Shown here: in pieces, positions 33,608 through 42,904 of the stretch
Numbering within the stretch: the stretch's first letter is position 1
How the letters are laid out: every line of letters begins with the position of its first letter
Assembly (NCBI RefSeq): GCF_007859675.1
Contig: NZ_CP042305.1
Location: 2,356,001-2,420,000 of the forward strand
DNA: 64,000 nt
Direction: 5' to 3'
From: Humibacter ginsenosidimutans
GTDB lineage: Bacteria > Actinomycetota > Actinomycetes > Actinomycetales > Microbacteriaceae
The notes under the pieces: model-generated
The model's input: only the letters and a program-made list of their open reading frames with translations
Database searches by the model: none
What the model was told of the DNA's origin: nothing
Position numbers and translations under genes: made by a program

Positions 33608-35806
33608 ACAAATGAGGGGAGGGCCCCCGGGTTAGACGGCCGCTCCGCGAAACGGTGGCTGATCGGGGAACCCCTACCCAGCGAGAAGCTCGAGGGACAG
33701 CTGCTTCCCAAGCACCTCGCACTGCCCATCTTCGCCAGTGACGCTCTGTCGTCCGTGGCCTACGCTCCGCAGGAGCTGATGATGGTGCTGCTGATCGGCG
33801 GCCTCGCCTTCCTCGCCTACTCGCCGTGGATCGCCGTCGCCGTCGTGGTGCTGATGCTCACGGTGGTCGCCTCGTACCGGCAGCTGGTCAAGGCCTACCC
33901 GTCTGGTGGCGGCGACTACGAGGTCGCGCACAAGAACCTCGGCGAGAAGGCGGGGCTGGTCGTGGCATCCGCCCTGCTCGTCGACTACGTCATGACCGTG
34001 GCCGTGTCGGTGGCGAGCGGTGTGGACAACATCATCTCGGCGCTCCCGTGGCTCAGCGGGGTGCGCGTCGAGCTCGCCGTCGTCTGCGTCGCGATCATCG
34101 CCGCGATGAACCTGCGCGGAGTGCGCGAGGCGAGCAAGGCGTTCGCCATCCCGACCTATGTGTTCATCGGGTCGATCGGCATCATGATCGTCACCGCACT
34201 CATCCGCACCGCCGCAGGCGCCGCCCCGGTCGCGGAGTCCGCCCAATACGCGGTGCACGCCGAAGGCGTCACGCAGGCGGCGGTCGTGCTCCTGCTGCTG
34301 CGCGCCTTCTCGAGTGGATGCTCCGCCCTCACCGGCGTCGAGGCCGTCGCCAACGGAGTCCCCGCGTTCCGCACCCCGAAGATCCGCAACGCACGCACGA
34401 CGCTCCTGCTCATGGGCGGCATCGCGGTGTTCCTCTTCGCCGGCCTGATGGCCATCGCCCTCATCTCCGGTGTGCACTACGCGGAGAACCCGTGCGACCT
34501 GATCGGGTGGAAGCAGTGCGCGACGGAGCCGCAGCGCTCGCTCATCGCACAGCTGGCATCCGCCACCTTCGGCAACAACTCCGTTCCGTTCTTCATCATC
34601 CAGGCGGCGACGGCAGTCGTGCTGCTGCTGGCGGCCAACACCGCGTTCAACGGCTTCCCCCTGCTCGGCTCGGTGCTCGCCCGCGACTCCTACGCGCCCA
34701 AGGCGATGTCCACGCGCGGCGACCGCCTGGTGTTCTCGAACGGTGTGATCGCGCTCGCGCTGGCCGCGATCATCCTGCTCGTCATCTACGAGGCCAACCT
34801 CACCAACCTGATCCAGCTCTACATCATCGGCGTGTTCGTCTCGTTCACGCTCGGGCAGTCGGGCATGGTCAAGCACTGGATCACCCTGCTGCGCGACAAG
34901 GAGACGCGACGCCAGGAGAAGGACCGCGGGTCGATCATCCGCAGCATGTCGATCAACGCGTTCGGTGCGCTGCTCACGTTCAGCGTGCTCGTGGTCGTGA
35001 CGATCACGAAGTTCACGCACGGCGCCTGGCTCGTGTTCATCATGATGCCGATCCTGTTCCTGCTGATGCTCGGCGTGAACCGGTACTACCGCGACGTGGC
35101 CAAGGAGGTCGAGGTCGACCCGACCACCACGTTCGGGTCGAGCGGAGACCACGCCATCGTGCTGGTCGGCAAGATGCAGAAGCCCGTGCTGAAGGCCCTC
35201 GACTACGCCATCGCGGCCAGGCACCAGTCGATCGAGGCCGTGCACATCTCGCTCGACGACGAGTCGACCGACTCCCTGCAGCAGCAGTGGCACGACATGA
35301 ACATCCACGTGCCGCTCACCATCATCGAGTCGCCCTACCGGGACTTCGGCGTTCCGCTCATCAAGTACATCAAGCACCGGCGCGAGGAGCACGGCTCCGA
35401 GGTGACCACGGTGTACCTGCCGCAGTACATCGTCGGCCACTGGTGGGAGACGTTCCTGCACAACCACCGCGCCCGCCGCATCTCCAAGCAGCTGATGATG
35501 CTGCACGGCGTCACGATCGCGCTCGTGCCCTGGCTGCTCGACTCCTCCGAGCTCATCTACGGACGTCGCTCGCACCCGCTGCCCGGCCAGGACCGCCGTG
35601 GCGAGCCGATCCGCGCCATCCCGCGCCGACCCCTCGCGCCCGCGCTGCCCAACTCGGCGTCCCGCGGCCGCAGGGACGTTCAGCTCCAGACTCCGCCTCC
35701 CGCCGCTCCGACGGAACGCCAGGAGAAGGACGCGCAGGCCCAGGATGCCTCGCGCAAGCCCGGCGACTCCGACCCGCGCTCGCGGTCGCGCGCTGGTCGT
35801 CGCTGA
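33605..35806 (+). CDS. APC superfamily amino-acid permease with C-terminal cytoplasmic domain
   Basis: 733 residues. About 12 membrane helices follow the phrases PLPSEKLEGQLLPKHLALPI and FASDALSSVAYAPQELMMVL. The APC signatures YPSGGGDYEVAHKNLGEKAG, ASGVDNIISALPWL and SGCSALTGVEAVANGVPAF match the broad actinobacterial group annotated as APC or K+/amino-acid permeases. After the helices, residues about 510-660 form a soluble alpha/beta domain (HAIVLVGKMQKPVLKALDYA, AVHISLDDESTDSL), resembling a universal-stress/TrkA-like module, followed by a charged disordered tail. The substrate is unknown. The message appears leaderless. Confidence 0.88.
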   Translation: MTNEGRAPGLDGRSAKRWLIGEPLPSEKLEGQLLPKHLALPIFASDALSSVAYAPQELMMVLLIGGLAFLAYSPWIAVAVVVLMLTVVASYRQLVKAYPSGGGDYEVAHKNLGEKAGLVVASALLVDYVMTVAVSVASGVDNIISALPWLSGVRVELAVVCVAIIAAMNLRGVREASKAFAIPTYVFIGSIGIMIVTALIRTAAGAAPVAESAQYAVHAEGVTQAAVVLLLLRAFSSGCSALTGVEAVANGVPAFRTPKIRNARTTLLLMGGIAVFLFAGLMAIALISGVHYAENPCDLIGWKQCATEPQRSLIAQLASATFGNNSVPFFIIQAATAVVLLLAANTAFNGFPLLGSVLARDSYAPKAMSTRGDRLVFSNGVIALALAAIILLVIYEANLTNLIQLYIIGVFVSFTLGQSGMVKHWITLLRDKETRRQEKDRGSIIRSMSINAFGALLTFSVLVVVTITKFTHGAWLVFIMMPILFLLMLGVNRYYRDVAKEVEVDPTTTFGSSGDHAIVLVGKMQKPVLKALDYAIAARHQSIEAVHISLDDESTDSLQQQWHDMNIHVPLTIIESPYRDFGVPLIKYIKHRREEHGSEVTTVYLPQYIVGHWWETFLHNHRARRISKQLMMLHGVTIALVPWLLDSSELIYGRRSHPLPGQDRRGEPIRAIPRRPLAPALPNSASRGRRDVQLQTPPPAAPTERQEKDAQAQDASRKPGDSDPRSRSRAGRR

Positions 35807-35894
35807 CGCCCATCACGATCTCCCGCCCTGGGATGACGGGCATCACCCGGGAGGGCGATGCAGCCGGTTTCTCCCCCTCGGACAGGGTGGAGAC

Positions 35895-36320
35895 ATGCAG
35901 AAGTCATCCAAGAAGTACATCGCCGCCCTCGCGGCCTCGCTTGCACTCCTGGCCGCGGCTCCGCTCGCGGGCTGCAGCATGCTGACCGGAGGTCGGCAGG
36001 GGTATCTCGTGTACGACGACAAGGCGGAAGCCACCAGCGAGGGCACCCACGACGTGCCGGCCTGGGTGCCCGACGATGCGACCGCCATCACGATCGACCT
36101 TCCCCAGAACAGCTCGGCCTACCTCATGAAGTTCGGCTCGGCGGCGGGTGTCCCGGTCTCGGCGACCTGCACGGCCGTGACCACGACCACGCCGATCAAG
36201 CCGACCGTCTCGGTGGACTGGTGGCCGAAGCAGGCGCTCACAACCGATCGGCGTCAGTGCGGCACGGCGCAGGTCGCCCGCATCGGCGACGAATGGTACG
36301 TGTGGGACGCGGGCAAGTAG
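35895..36320 (+). CDS. Small secreted lipoprotein of unknown function
   Basis: 141 residues. A signal peptide (KKYIAALAASLALLAAAPL) ends in the lipobox LAGC, so Cys24 should be lipidated and the protein anchored outside the membrane. The mature part has VPAWVPDDATAITIDLPQNS, a VPxWVP/ITxxLP phrase shared with small actinobacterial exported proteins, and four Trp residues near VSVDWWPKQ. No known domain is recognised. ATG 35895 has GGTGG 6 bases upstream. It converges on the flavin monooxygenase gene across a 16-bp hairpin. Confidence 0.85.
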   Translation: MQKSSKKYIAALAASLALLAAAPLAGCSMLTGGRQGYLVYDDKAEATSEGTHDVPAWVPDDATAITIDLPQNSSAYLMKFGSAAGVPVSATCTAVTTTTPIKPTVSVDWWPKQALTTDRRQCGTAQVARIGDEWYVWDAGK

Positions 36321-36337
36321 CCCGCTCCCGTTCGACG

Positions 36338-36375
36338 ATCGCCCGTCAGATCAGCGCCATGATCTGACGGGCGAT
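36338..36375. terminator. Bidirectional hairpin terminator overlapping the monooxygenase 3' end
   Basis: Perfect 16-bp arms ATCGCCCGTCAGATCA and TGATCTGACGGGCGAT with a 6-base loop. The right arm is coding sequence for the last monooxygenase residues (ARQIMALI). Confidence 0.85.
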
Positions 36376-37434
36376 GATGCGTCCAGACCGGCCGGCTCCG
36401 ATCGTCGACGCGTAGGGACCGTAGCCCGCGAGGAAGATGCGCGGATCGGTCCACACCTGGCCGGACTCCACGACCACGCCACCCTGCTTCTCCCGCAGTT
36501 TGAGCGGCGAGAGGTGGCGCAGTTCGGGACGGAACCCGGTGGCCCAGATGATGGCATCCACCGGCGTGAAGGAGTCGTCGGCCCAACGCACGCCGTCGGG
36601 CTCGATCGACGCGAACATGGGGCGCTCCTTGAGCAGGCCGCGGGCGACGCCTGCGGCGACCTTGCGCGTCAGCGGCACTCCTGTGGAGCTGACGACGCTG
36701 GGCAGGGCGCTGCCGACGCGCGCGGCGGCATCCGCATCGCGCACGGCGGCCACTCCGCCCTCGATGGTGCGCACGTGCTCCGTGCTGTAGTCGATGGGGC
36801 GCCTGGATGCCCACGACACGCTCTTGGCCACACCCTCCAGTTCGAGCAGAAAGCCGACGGCGCTGGTGCCGCCGCCGACCACCAGAACGTTCTTGCCGCG
36901 GAACTCGTCGGCCGAGACGTACCCGTTGGTGTGCACATGCCGGCCGCGGAATGTCTTCGCGCCTGGGTAGTACGGAACGAACGGCGAGCCCCAGGTTCCG
37001 GTGGCGTTCACGAGCACCTGCGCGGCCGTCTCGCCTTCGCCGTGCTGCACGACGAGGTCGGCTCCGCGGTTCACGACGCCGGTGACACGCGACGGGCGAT
37101 GCACGTTGAACCCGAAGTGGTCTTCGTACCTGCGGTAGTAGCCCGCGACGATGTCTTTGGCCGGAAGCGTGCGGTCCGCCGTCTCGAAGCTGATGCCCAG
37201 CTCCGTCATTCCCGGCAGGTCGGAGATCTTGTGCGCACTGCCCATGCGCAGGGCATCCCACCGGAACTGCCAGGCGCCGCCCGTGCTCGGACCCCGGTCG
37301 AAGACGACGAAGTCCACGTCCGGTTCCAGTTGAAAGCGCCGCAGGTAATAAGCGACCGAAAGGCCGGCCTGACCGGCTCCGACGATCACCACCTGCGTGC
37401 GTGCAGGGGCTGTTGGCACGGTATATACCATCAT
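36346..37434 (-). CDS. Flavin-containing monooxygenase / NAD(P)-binding oxidoreductase
   Basis: About 362 residues. The FAD-binding GxGxxG is VVIVGAGQAGLSVAYYLRR near the N-terminus. The second nucleotide motif is VLVVGGGTSAVGFLLE at mid-protein, and IIWATGFRPEL is the ATG-type hinge of FAD/NAD(P) enzymes. It resembles the CzcO/YhiQ-like group of flavoprotein monooxygenases. The substrate is unknown. The start is uncertain: tandem ATGs at 37434/37431 precede the conserved part, while an in-frame ATG at 37476 would add 14 unlikely residues; none has a good ribosome site. It diverges from DUF3073. Confidence 0.88.
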   Translation of the reverse strand: MMVYTVPTAPARTQVVIVGAGQAGLSVAYYLRRFQLEPDVDFVVFDRGPSTGGAWQFRWDALRMGSAHKISDLPGMTELGISFETADRTLPAKDIVAGYYRRYEDHFGFNVHRPSRVTGVVNRGADLVVQHGEGETAAQVLVNATGTWGSPFVPYYPGAKTFRGRHVHTNGYVSADEFRGKNVLVVGGGTSAVGFLLELEGVAKSVSWASRRPIDYSTEHVRTIEGGVAAVRDADAAARVGSALPSVVSSTGVPLTRKVAAGVARGLLKERPMFASIEPDGVRWADDSFTPVDAIIWATGFRPELRHLSPLKLREKQGGVVVESGQVWTDPRIFLAGYGPYASTIGAGRSGRIIARQIMALI

Positions 37435-37564
37435 GCGCCGCTGGGAACGTGCGACCCGGCCGGTCAGGGGCCCCATGCTAAACTGGCCGCTAACTTTCGT
37501 TTCCCGTCCAAAGTGCCCGAGAGAGCGTCAACGCCTCGGGCCTGTCATCGTGAGGGGGTCTCGC

Positions 37565-37768
37565 ATGGGGCGCGGCCGTCAGAAGGCAAAGCACACCAAG
37601 ATCGCTCGCGAGCTCAAGTCATACAGTCCCACCGTGGACTACGACCAGCTCGAGCGCGAGCTCACCGGACACTCGCACGACGAAGATCGTTATGCGGCGT
37701 GGGCCGACTACGAGCCAGAGGGCAGCAACGCCGACGACTACGAGCACCAGGAGCGCTCGGCGGGCTGA
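37565..37768 (+). CDS. DUF3073 family protein
   Basis: 67 residues beginning MGRGRQKAKHTKIARELKSY, the characteristic basic start of DUF3073, then an acidic tail (DYEPEGSNADDYEHQERSAG). The function is unknown; the charge pattern suggests nucleic-acid contact. GAGGGGG lies 6 bases upstream of ATG 37565. In many actinobacteria, including Mycobacterium tuberculosis (Rv0810c), it neighbours purF-purM; here it is 10 kb from purM, between a monooxygenase and a two-component operon. A good terminator follows. Confidence 0.93.
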   Translation: MGRGRQKAKHTKIARELKSYSPTVDYDQLERELTGHSHDEDRYAAWADYEPEGSNADDYEHQERSAG

Positions 37769-37786
37769 TCCTCGTGTCGTACGTGC

Positions 37787-37815
37787 AACGCGCATCCCGA
37801 CGGGGTGCGCGTTTT
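37787..37815 (+). terminator. Rho-independent terminator after DUF3073
   Basis: Stem AACGCGCA/TGCGCGTT with an inner CCC/GGG extension and a GA-containing loop, followed by TT. One of the few hairpins here with a short T tract. Confidence 0.8.
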
Positions 37816-37849
37816 GCGTCGCCTGCGCAAGGGCTGTGCGGCAATCGGA

Positions 37850-38464
37850 TCAGAGCCACCCGTTCGCGGCGGCCTGGGCCGCGGCATCCGCACGGTTGCG
37901 CGCGCCGGTCTTGCCGATCGCTGCCGACAGGTGGTTGCGCACGGTGCCCTCGGAGAGATGCAGCTCGCGGGCGATCTCGTTCACGCTGCCGCCGCGCGCG
38001 GCCACCCGCAACACCTCGGTCTCGCGCTGGGTGAGCGGAGAGACGCCGGATGCCAGCGACTCGGCCGCCAGTGCAGGGTCCACCACCCGCAGGCCCTGCG
38101 CGACGCGCCGCACGGCATCCGCCAGCTGCGTCGACGGGGTGTCCTTCACCACGAACCCGCTGGCGCCTGCCTCCATGGCACGGCGAAGGTAGCCGGGTCT
38201 GCCGAAGGTCGTGACGATCAGCGACCGGCACGCGGGCAGCCTGCGGTGCAGCAGCTCGGCGACGGCGAGGCCGTCGAGGCCGGGCATCTCCACGTCGAGA
38301 AGCGCCACCTGGGCGTCGGAGTCGCGCGCGGCATCCAACACCTCGTCGCCCCTGCCGACCTGGGCGACCACGGTGAGGTCGGGCTCGAGGTCGAGCAGCG
38401 CGGCGAGCGCGCCGCGCACGAGCGCCTGGTCGTCGGCCAGCAGCAGCCGGATGGGATCGGTCAT
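37850..38464 (-). CDS. NarL/LuxR-family response regulator
   Basis: 204 residues. The receiver domain at 1-120 has acidic Asp11/Asp12, phospho-acceptor Asp57 (VALLDVEMPG) and Lys in FVVKDTPS. The C-terminal LuxR helix-turn-helix begins LTQRETEVLRVAARGGSVNE and contains LHLSEGTVRNHLSAAIGKTG. Its ATG overlaps the stop of the sensor kinase (ATGA). It is the last gene of an ABC exporter/two-component operon of the DesKR/LiaRS-like layout, which often answers membrane-active drugs. The partner kinase is frameshifted in this sequence, so signalling may be lost. Confidence 0.94.
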   Translation of the reverse strand: MTDPIRLLLADDQALVRGALAALLDLEPDLTVVAQVGRGDEVLDAARDSDAQVALLDVEMPGLDGLAVAELLHRRLPACRSLIVTTFGRPGYLRRAMEAGASGFVVKDTPSTQLADAVRRVAQGLRVVDPALAAESLASGVSPLTQRETEVLRVAARGGSVNEIARELHLSEGTVRNHLSAAIGKTGARNRADAAAQAAANGWL

Positions 38465-39667
38465 CGTGCGGTCCCTCGTGTCGTCGCTCCCGCGGTTCCG
38501 GCGCCCGGTCTCGAGGCGTCGGCCCGCACGCTCACCGTGGTGCCGCCGTCGTCTCCCGGTTGCACCGTGAGAACGGCGCCGACGGACTGCGCGCGCTGCC
38601 GAAGACCGTCGAGACCGTGGCCTGCGGGAATCGTGCCGGGCATCCCTGACCCGTCGTCGCCGACGATGATGGCGCGCTTCTCCAGCGCGACCCAGCAGTT
38701 CTTCGCGTGCGCGTGGCGCACCACGTTGGTGATCGTCTCGCGCAGAATCCACGCGAACGTCTCTCGAAGTTCGGGCGCGACGAGCGTCGACCGACACCGG
38801 CAGATGGGGTGTGACGTCTGCAGCGACGAGCGCGGCGTTCGCCGCAGACAGCTCGGTGGCGAGTGTCATCTCGCGGTATCCGGCGACGGATGCCCGCAGG
38901 TCGGCCAGCGCGGCCCTCGAGAGCCGTTCGATGTCGGCGATCTCCGCCTCCGCCCGTTCGGGATCCCGCGAGACCAGGCGTCTCGCCAGCTCGCTCTTCA
39001 CCGTGACCACCGTGAGCGAGTGACCGAGCACGTCGTGCATGTCGCGGGCGAAACGCTCGCGCTCGTCGACGACCGCGAGCCTCGCGATCTCGCTCTGGGC
39101 ATCCCGCAGCCGTCTGATCGCCTTGATCTGTTCTCCGAACGTGAGCATCATCACCGAGATCGACGCGGTGAGTGCCGCCGCGTACCAGTAGTCGACGAAC
39201 GTGTCGGTCACCAGCATGGTCACGAGCTGGGCCCCGACGATGACGGCGATCGTGGTGATGACGAAGGGCGCAGGCTGCCAGCTCATCGCCGCCATGATCG
39301 GCACATAGATCAGCAACCAGATCACGTTGACGCCGATCATCGGGATCGCCAGGCAGACATATCCGATGAACAGAAGGTAGGCGATCGCGGTGATCTGCCA
39401 CGATCTCCCCCAGAGCAGTGGCGGCAGCACGATGTAGAACGCGCCGAGCACCACCACGTGGATCGTGAGGAGGGTGGCGGAGACGGGGTCGGGGCCGCTG
39501 ACCCACGTGAGGATGATGGGGATCACGAGGTACGCCAAGCCCCACAGCGACCCGAAGTACCACCTGCGCGCGCCCCGCGCCTTGATCCGACCGAAGGCGT
39601 CGCCCCACAGCGCCGGGAACCCCTGGCGGCGCGATACGGCCTCGCCATCTGCCGCCCGCGCTGCCAT
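38461..39667 (-). pseudogene. Sensor histidine kinase (HisKA_3 type), frameshift before the ATPase domain
   Basis: Five or so membrane helices cover residues 37-175, then the dimerisation domain with ERERFARDMHDVLGHSLTVV (phospho-acceptor His211). The frame breaks after LPVSVD at about 38785-38792; in the next frame the ATPase domain continues cleanly (LVAPELRETFAWILRETITN, VVRHAHAKN N-box, DDGSGMPGTIPAGHGLDGLR G-box) to the stop overlapping the regulator ATG. Removing one base restores a 401-residue kinase. As written it has no ATPase. This may be a real lesion or a base-calling error, like four others in this window. Confidence 0.87.
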
Positions 39668-39867
39668 GTCACTCAGCGTAGGGCCGGGACGGACCGCGTC
39701 ACCGGATTCCGCTGCGCAGTCCTGTGTGACAGCCGGCGAGTCCGCGCTGGACGGCCTCGACGCAGACAGCCCCGACGCGTTCGCGGAGTGCGGCGCGACG
39801 GCCCGCCCGCCGACGGCATCCGAGGGGAAGCCGGCGGGAGGGGCGGGCCGACGCGAGCGGATGCGTG

Positions 39868-40611
39868 TCACTGGCGCGCGGCATCCCGACGGAAACGCCA
39901 CACGATGAGCGCACCCAGCACGAGGGTCCAGGCGATGAGCACGAGCACCGGCGCGAGGATGTCGCCCTGCAGGTGCGCGCCCATCTGGCCGAGCCTGTTG
40001 AGCCAGTACGACGGCACGAACTGCGCGATGTTCGTCATCCACGACGGCAGCACCGACAAGGGGACCCACAGGCCGCCGAGGATGGCCAGCCCGAAGAAGA
40101 TGACCATGAACAGCGGCTGTGCGTACTGCAGCTTGGCGAACTGACCGATCAACACCGCGATGAACGCGAACGGGATGACGCCGAACCACAGCCCGAGGGC
40201 CGCCATGGCCCATCCCGCGAAGCTCAGCGGCGGGTGGAAGACGATCACGGAGACCGCGATGTTCACCACGATGCTCGCGAGCGCCACCACCAGGGCGGCG
40301 GTGACCTTGGAGAGCAGGTAGCCCATGCCGCTCAACCGGGTGAGTCGCAGCTGGCGGTTCCAGCCGACGGAACGCTCCGAGACGATGGTGAAGGCCTGGC
40401 CGAGCGCCGCCATCATGCCGCCGTAGCCGGCCATCTGCACGGTCGTGACGACGATCCACGGCAGCCCGGTGACGTGGTCGATCGCTCCGCCTGAGCCGTA
40501 GATGCTGCCGAAGAGCAGCAGCATGCCGATCGGCAGGGCGAAAGTGAAGACCAGCGAAGGGATGTTCCTCAGCTGGCGCAGGGACTCGAGTCCCAGGTAG
40601 GTGATGCTCAT
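39868..40611 (-). CDS. ABC-2 type transporter permease
   Basis: 247 residues with six hydrophobic helices (SLVFTFALPIGMLLLFGSIY first; FMVIFFGLAILGGLWVPLSV and VLIAWTLVLGALIVW late), the ABC-2 permease pattern. Its ATG overlaps the stop of the ATP-binding gene by ATGA. With that ATPase it forms an exporter, probably for drugs or membrane-active peptides given the two-component system downstream (gap of 200 bases without a gene). A homodimer is likely, as only one permease gene is present. Confidence 0.92.
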   Translation of the reverse strand: MSITYLGLESLRQLRNIPSLVFTFALPIGMLLLFGSIYGSGGAIDHVTGLPWIVVTTVQMAGYGGMMAALGQAFTIVSERSVGWNRQLRLTRLSGMGYLLSKVTAALVVALASIVVNIAVSVIVFHPPLSFAGWAMAALGLWFGVIPFAFIAVLIGQFAKLQYAQPLFMVIFFGLAILGGLWVPLSVLPSWMTNIAQFVPSYWLNRLGQMGAHLQGDILAPVLVLIAWTLVLGALIVWRFRRDAARQ

Positions 40612-41591
40612 GAGCGGTCTCCGATCAGGGCGGCGTCACGCACGGTCGATGACGCGGAACGGTCGTCGGCGCCGGCGGTCAGCGCCATGAAGGCGTCGTC
40701 CATCGAATGCGCCGTGACCTCGATGTCGTACACGTCGGCATGGTGCGAGAGCAGGGTGCGGAGTGCCGCATCCGACTCGTCGCTCACGATGGTGAGCACG
40801 TCGCCTCGGCGGTCGACGCTGCGCACACCGGGCAGCTCGTAGAGCTCGGCCTCGGCCTCAGGCGTCCATTCGAAGTCGAAGGATGCCCGGATGCGGCGCC
40901 CGCTGACCACCGCCTTGACCTCGGCAGGGGTGCCATCGGCGACCACGCGACCGCCTGCCATCATGACGATGCGGTCGGCGTAGGCATCCGCTTCGTCGAG
41001 ATAATGCGTGGCGAAGACGACGGTGCGCCCGGCATCCGTGAACTCGCGCATCGACTGCCAGAACGTGCGACGGGTCTCGACGTCCATGGCGGCCGTCGGC
41101 TCGTCGAGAAAGATGAGGTCGGGGTTGGAGACGATCGCCACCGCGAACCGCGCCCGCTGCAGTTGACCGCCCGAGAGCTTGTTCACCTTCTGCTTGGCGA
41201 TGTCGGCGACCTTGGCCCGCTCCAGCGCCTCGTGCACGGGAAGCGGATGTCGGTGCGCTGCCGCGATGAGCGTCACCGTCTGCCGCACCGTGAGGTCGGG
41301 CAGCAGCGCGCCGCCCTGCAGCATGGCGCCGACCCGCCCTGCCGTGATGGCCTCGCGCGGGTCGCCGCCGAACAGTGTCGCGCTGCCTGCTGTGGGCGTG
41401 GCGAAGCCGAGTGCGAGGTCGATCGTCGTCGACTTGCCGGCGCCGTTCGGCCCGAGCAGCGCGACGACCTCGCCCGCCTTGATGGTGAGGTCGATGCCGT
41501 CGACCGCGACGATCGACCCGAAGGTCTTGCGCAGGCCCTGCAACCTGATGGCAGGCGCCTCGGTGGTTGGTGTCGTGTTCACGCTTTCCAT
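40608..41591 (-). CDS. ABC transporter ATP-binding protein (drug-export type)
   Basis: 327 residues. Walker A GPNGAGKSTT, Q-loop region AMLQGGALLPDLTV, signature LSGGQLQRARFAVA, Walker B LIFLDEPTAAMD and switch His in FATHYLDEADAYAD are all intact. The C-terminal 90 residues form the DrrA/CcmA-type extension. ATG 41591 (MESVNTTPTTEAP) was preferred to an in-frame start 57 bases upstream, whose residues are Arg-rich and unlikely. First gene of the operon ATPase-permease-kinase-regulator. It energises export by the coupled permease. Confidence 0.94.
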   Translation of the reverse strand: MESVNTTPTTEAPAIRLQGLRKTFGSIVAVDGIDLTIKAGEVVALLGPNGAGKSTTIDLALGFATPTAGSATLFGGDPREAITAGRVGAMLQGGALLPDLTVRQTVTLIAAAHRHPLPVHEALERAKVADIAKQKVNKLSGGQLQRARFAVAIVSNPDLIFLDEPTAAMDVETRRTFWQSMREFTDAGRTVVFATHYLDEADAYADRIVMMAGGRVVADGTPAEVKAVVSGRRIRASFDFEWTPEAEAELYELPGVRSVDRRGDVLTIVSDESDAALRTLLSHHADVYDIEVTAHSMDDAFMALTAGADDRSASSTVRDAALIGDRS

Positions 41592-41651
41592 CGAAGCGGC
41601 GAAGGGATGCCCGTGCCTCGGCCGCCGGTCACGTCGCCGCCGTGACATTTG

Positions 41652-42827
41652 TCACGCGCGCTCGACGAACTCCGCCCAGTTCTCGTCGACCCAGACCGGC
41701 GGCACTGCAGCATCGGCCAGGTTGAGACGGTAGGTCGGGTCGGCCTGCTGCCTGGCACGCACCGACGCGTGCACACACGCGCCGGCAGGGATCCGACGAC
41801 GTGTGGCGCCGAGAAGGTGATAGGCCCAGGGGTCCTTGTTCACCGTGTTCTGGTTCGGGCCGAAGTCGCCCGTCACCGTGCAGAACCGGCGATAGACCTC
41901 GTTCCAGTCGCCGTCGCGCAGCAGGAGGTCGCCACCCGTGCCCTCGAAAACCCACTTGAGGGCGATCTTCGCGAGATCGTGGTTGGCGAACGTACCGCCC
42001 ACATCGCAGTGCACACCGGCGAACCACACCTCCTCGAAACCTGCACGGTGCTTCACCGGCGAGTAGCCGAACTGCACCCGCCACTCGTCGATCGCCACGG
42101 CGTGCCTGAGCGTCCGCACGTTCCAGAGACTCGCCGTGTCGGCCCAGTCCAGCCTGCCGAGGCCGCCGAACCACGACTCGACGGTGTCCCAGACCCCGAG
42201 GTACTCGACGGGAACGGCGTGGATGTCCCGCTGCCCGAGAGCGATGAGGAAGTCGTCGGGCGGCGTGCCGGGAGGTGCTGCGACCGGCTGGCCCGCGGTT
42301 CCCCAGCACAGGGCATCCGCGAACTCCTTCGCCTCGCGCTTTCTCGTCTCCGCCAGCTTCTTGGTGCGCACCGGACGCACGTACTCCTTCACCGCATACT
42401 CGACCAGGTTGTCGGAGCCGGCGCGGAGCATCCCTGGCCTGGCGAGCAGCGCTGCGAACGCGCGCGCCGTGAATGCACCACGGCTGAAGCCGAAGACGTA
42501 GATCTTGTCGCCAGGCCGATAACGGTTCATCAGCCACGCGTAGGCCTGCGTGATGTTGGTCTGCATGCCCCAGCCGAATGCGAGGCCGCCCAGCTGCGAC
42601 CAAGCCTTTCCGAGTCGCCCGATGGCGCCGGCCGCGGGCAGCGTCCCGACTCCGGGGTCGTAGTAGGCCAGCTGCCGACGCGGATGGTCGAGGTCGAGCA
42701 TCATGAAGATCTTCGCGGCGTTCGTCGCGTGATGATCGAGCAGATTGTTGGTGCCGTCGAAGCAGACGACGATGTTCTTCGGCGACGCGGCATCCGTCTG
42801 CTGCGCACCGGGTTGCCCACTGATCAT
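41652..42827 (-). CDS. DUF2235 (Tle1-like phospholipase-fold) alpha/beta hydrolase
   Basis: 391 residues. It opens with NIVVCFDGTNN, the DUF2235 hallmark, and has the nucleophile elbow VFGFSRGAFTARAFA with Ser115. EVWFAGVHCDVGG supplies the Asp/His region. In proteobacteria related domains are type VI phospholipase effectors (Tle1), but a Gram-positive cell has no type VI system, so a housekeeping or intracellular lipase role is more likely here. There is no signal peptide. AAGGAG stands 5 bases upstream of ATG 42827. The gene lies just upstream of the ABC operon on the same strand, 60 bases away, but a functional link is unproven. Confidence 0.88.
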   Translation of the reverse strand: MISGQPGAQQTDAASPKNIVVCFDGTNNLLDHHATNAAKIFMMLDLDHPRRQLAYYDPGVGTLPAAGAIGRLGKAWSQLGGLAFGWGMQTNITQAYAWLMNRYRPGDKIYVFGFSRGAFTARAFAALLARPGMLRAGSDNLVEYAVKEYVRPVRTKKLAETRKREAKEFADALCWGTAGQPVAAPPGTPPDDFLIALGQRDIHAVPVEYLGVWDTVESWFGGLGRLDWADTASLWNVRTLRHAVAIDEWRVQFGYSPVKHRAGFEEVWFAGVHCDVGGTFANHDLAKIALKWVFEGTGGDLLLRDGDWNEVYRRFCTVTGDFGPNQNTVNKDPWAYHLLGATRRRIPAGACVHASVRARQQADPTYRLNLADAAVPPVWVDENWAEFVERA

Positions 42828-42904
42828 GACCGCTCCTTCGCCGTCACGCCTTTGCGTCAGCTTAGGAGTTTTCGGGCCGATTGCCGAGCGATGCTCAGTG
42901 AAAT

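Noticed and set aside
39668..39867. Possible small gene between the ABC permease and the sensor kinase
   Set aside because: Short frames there have no conserved features or ribosome sites; it is most likely an intergenic spacer that may hold a secondary promoter.
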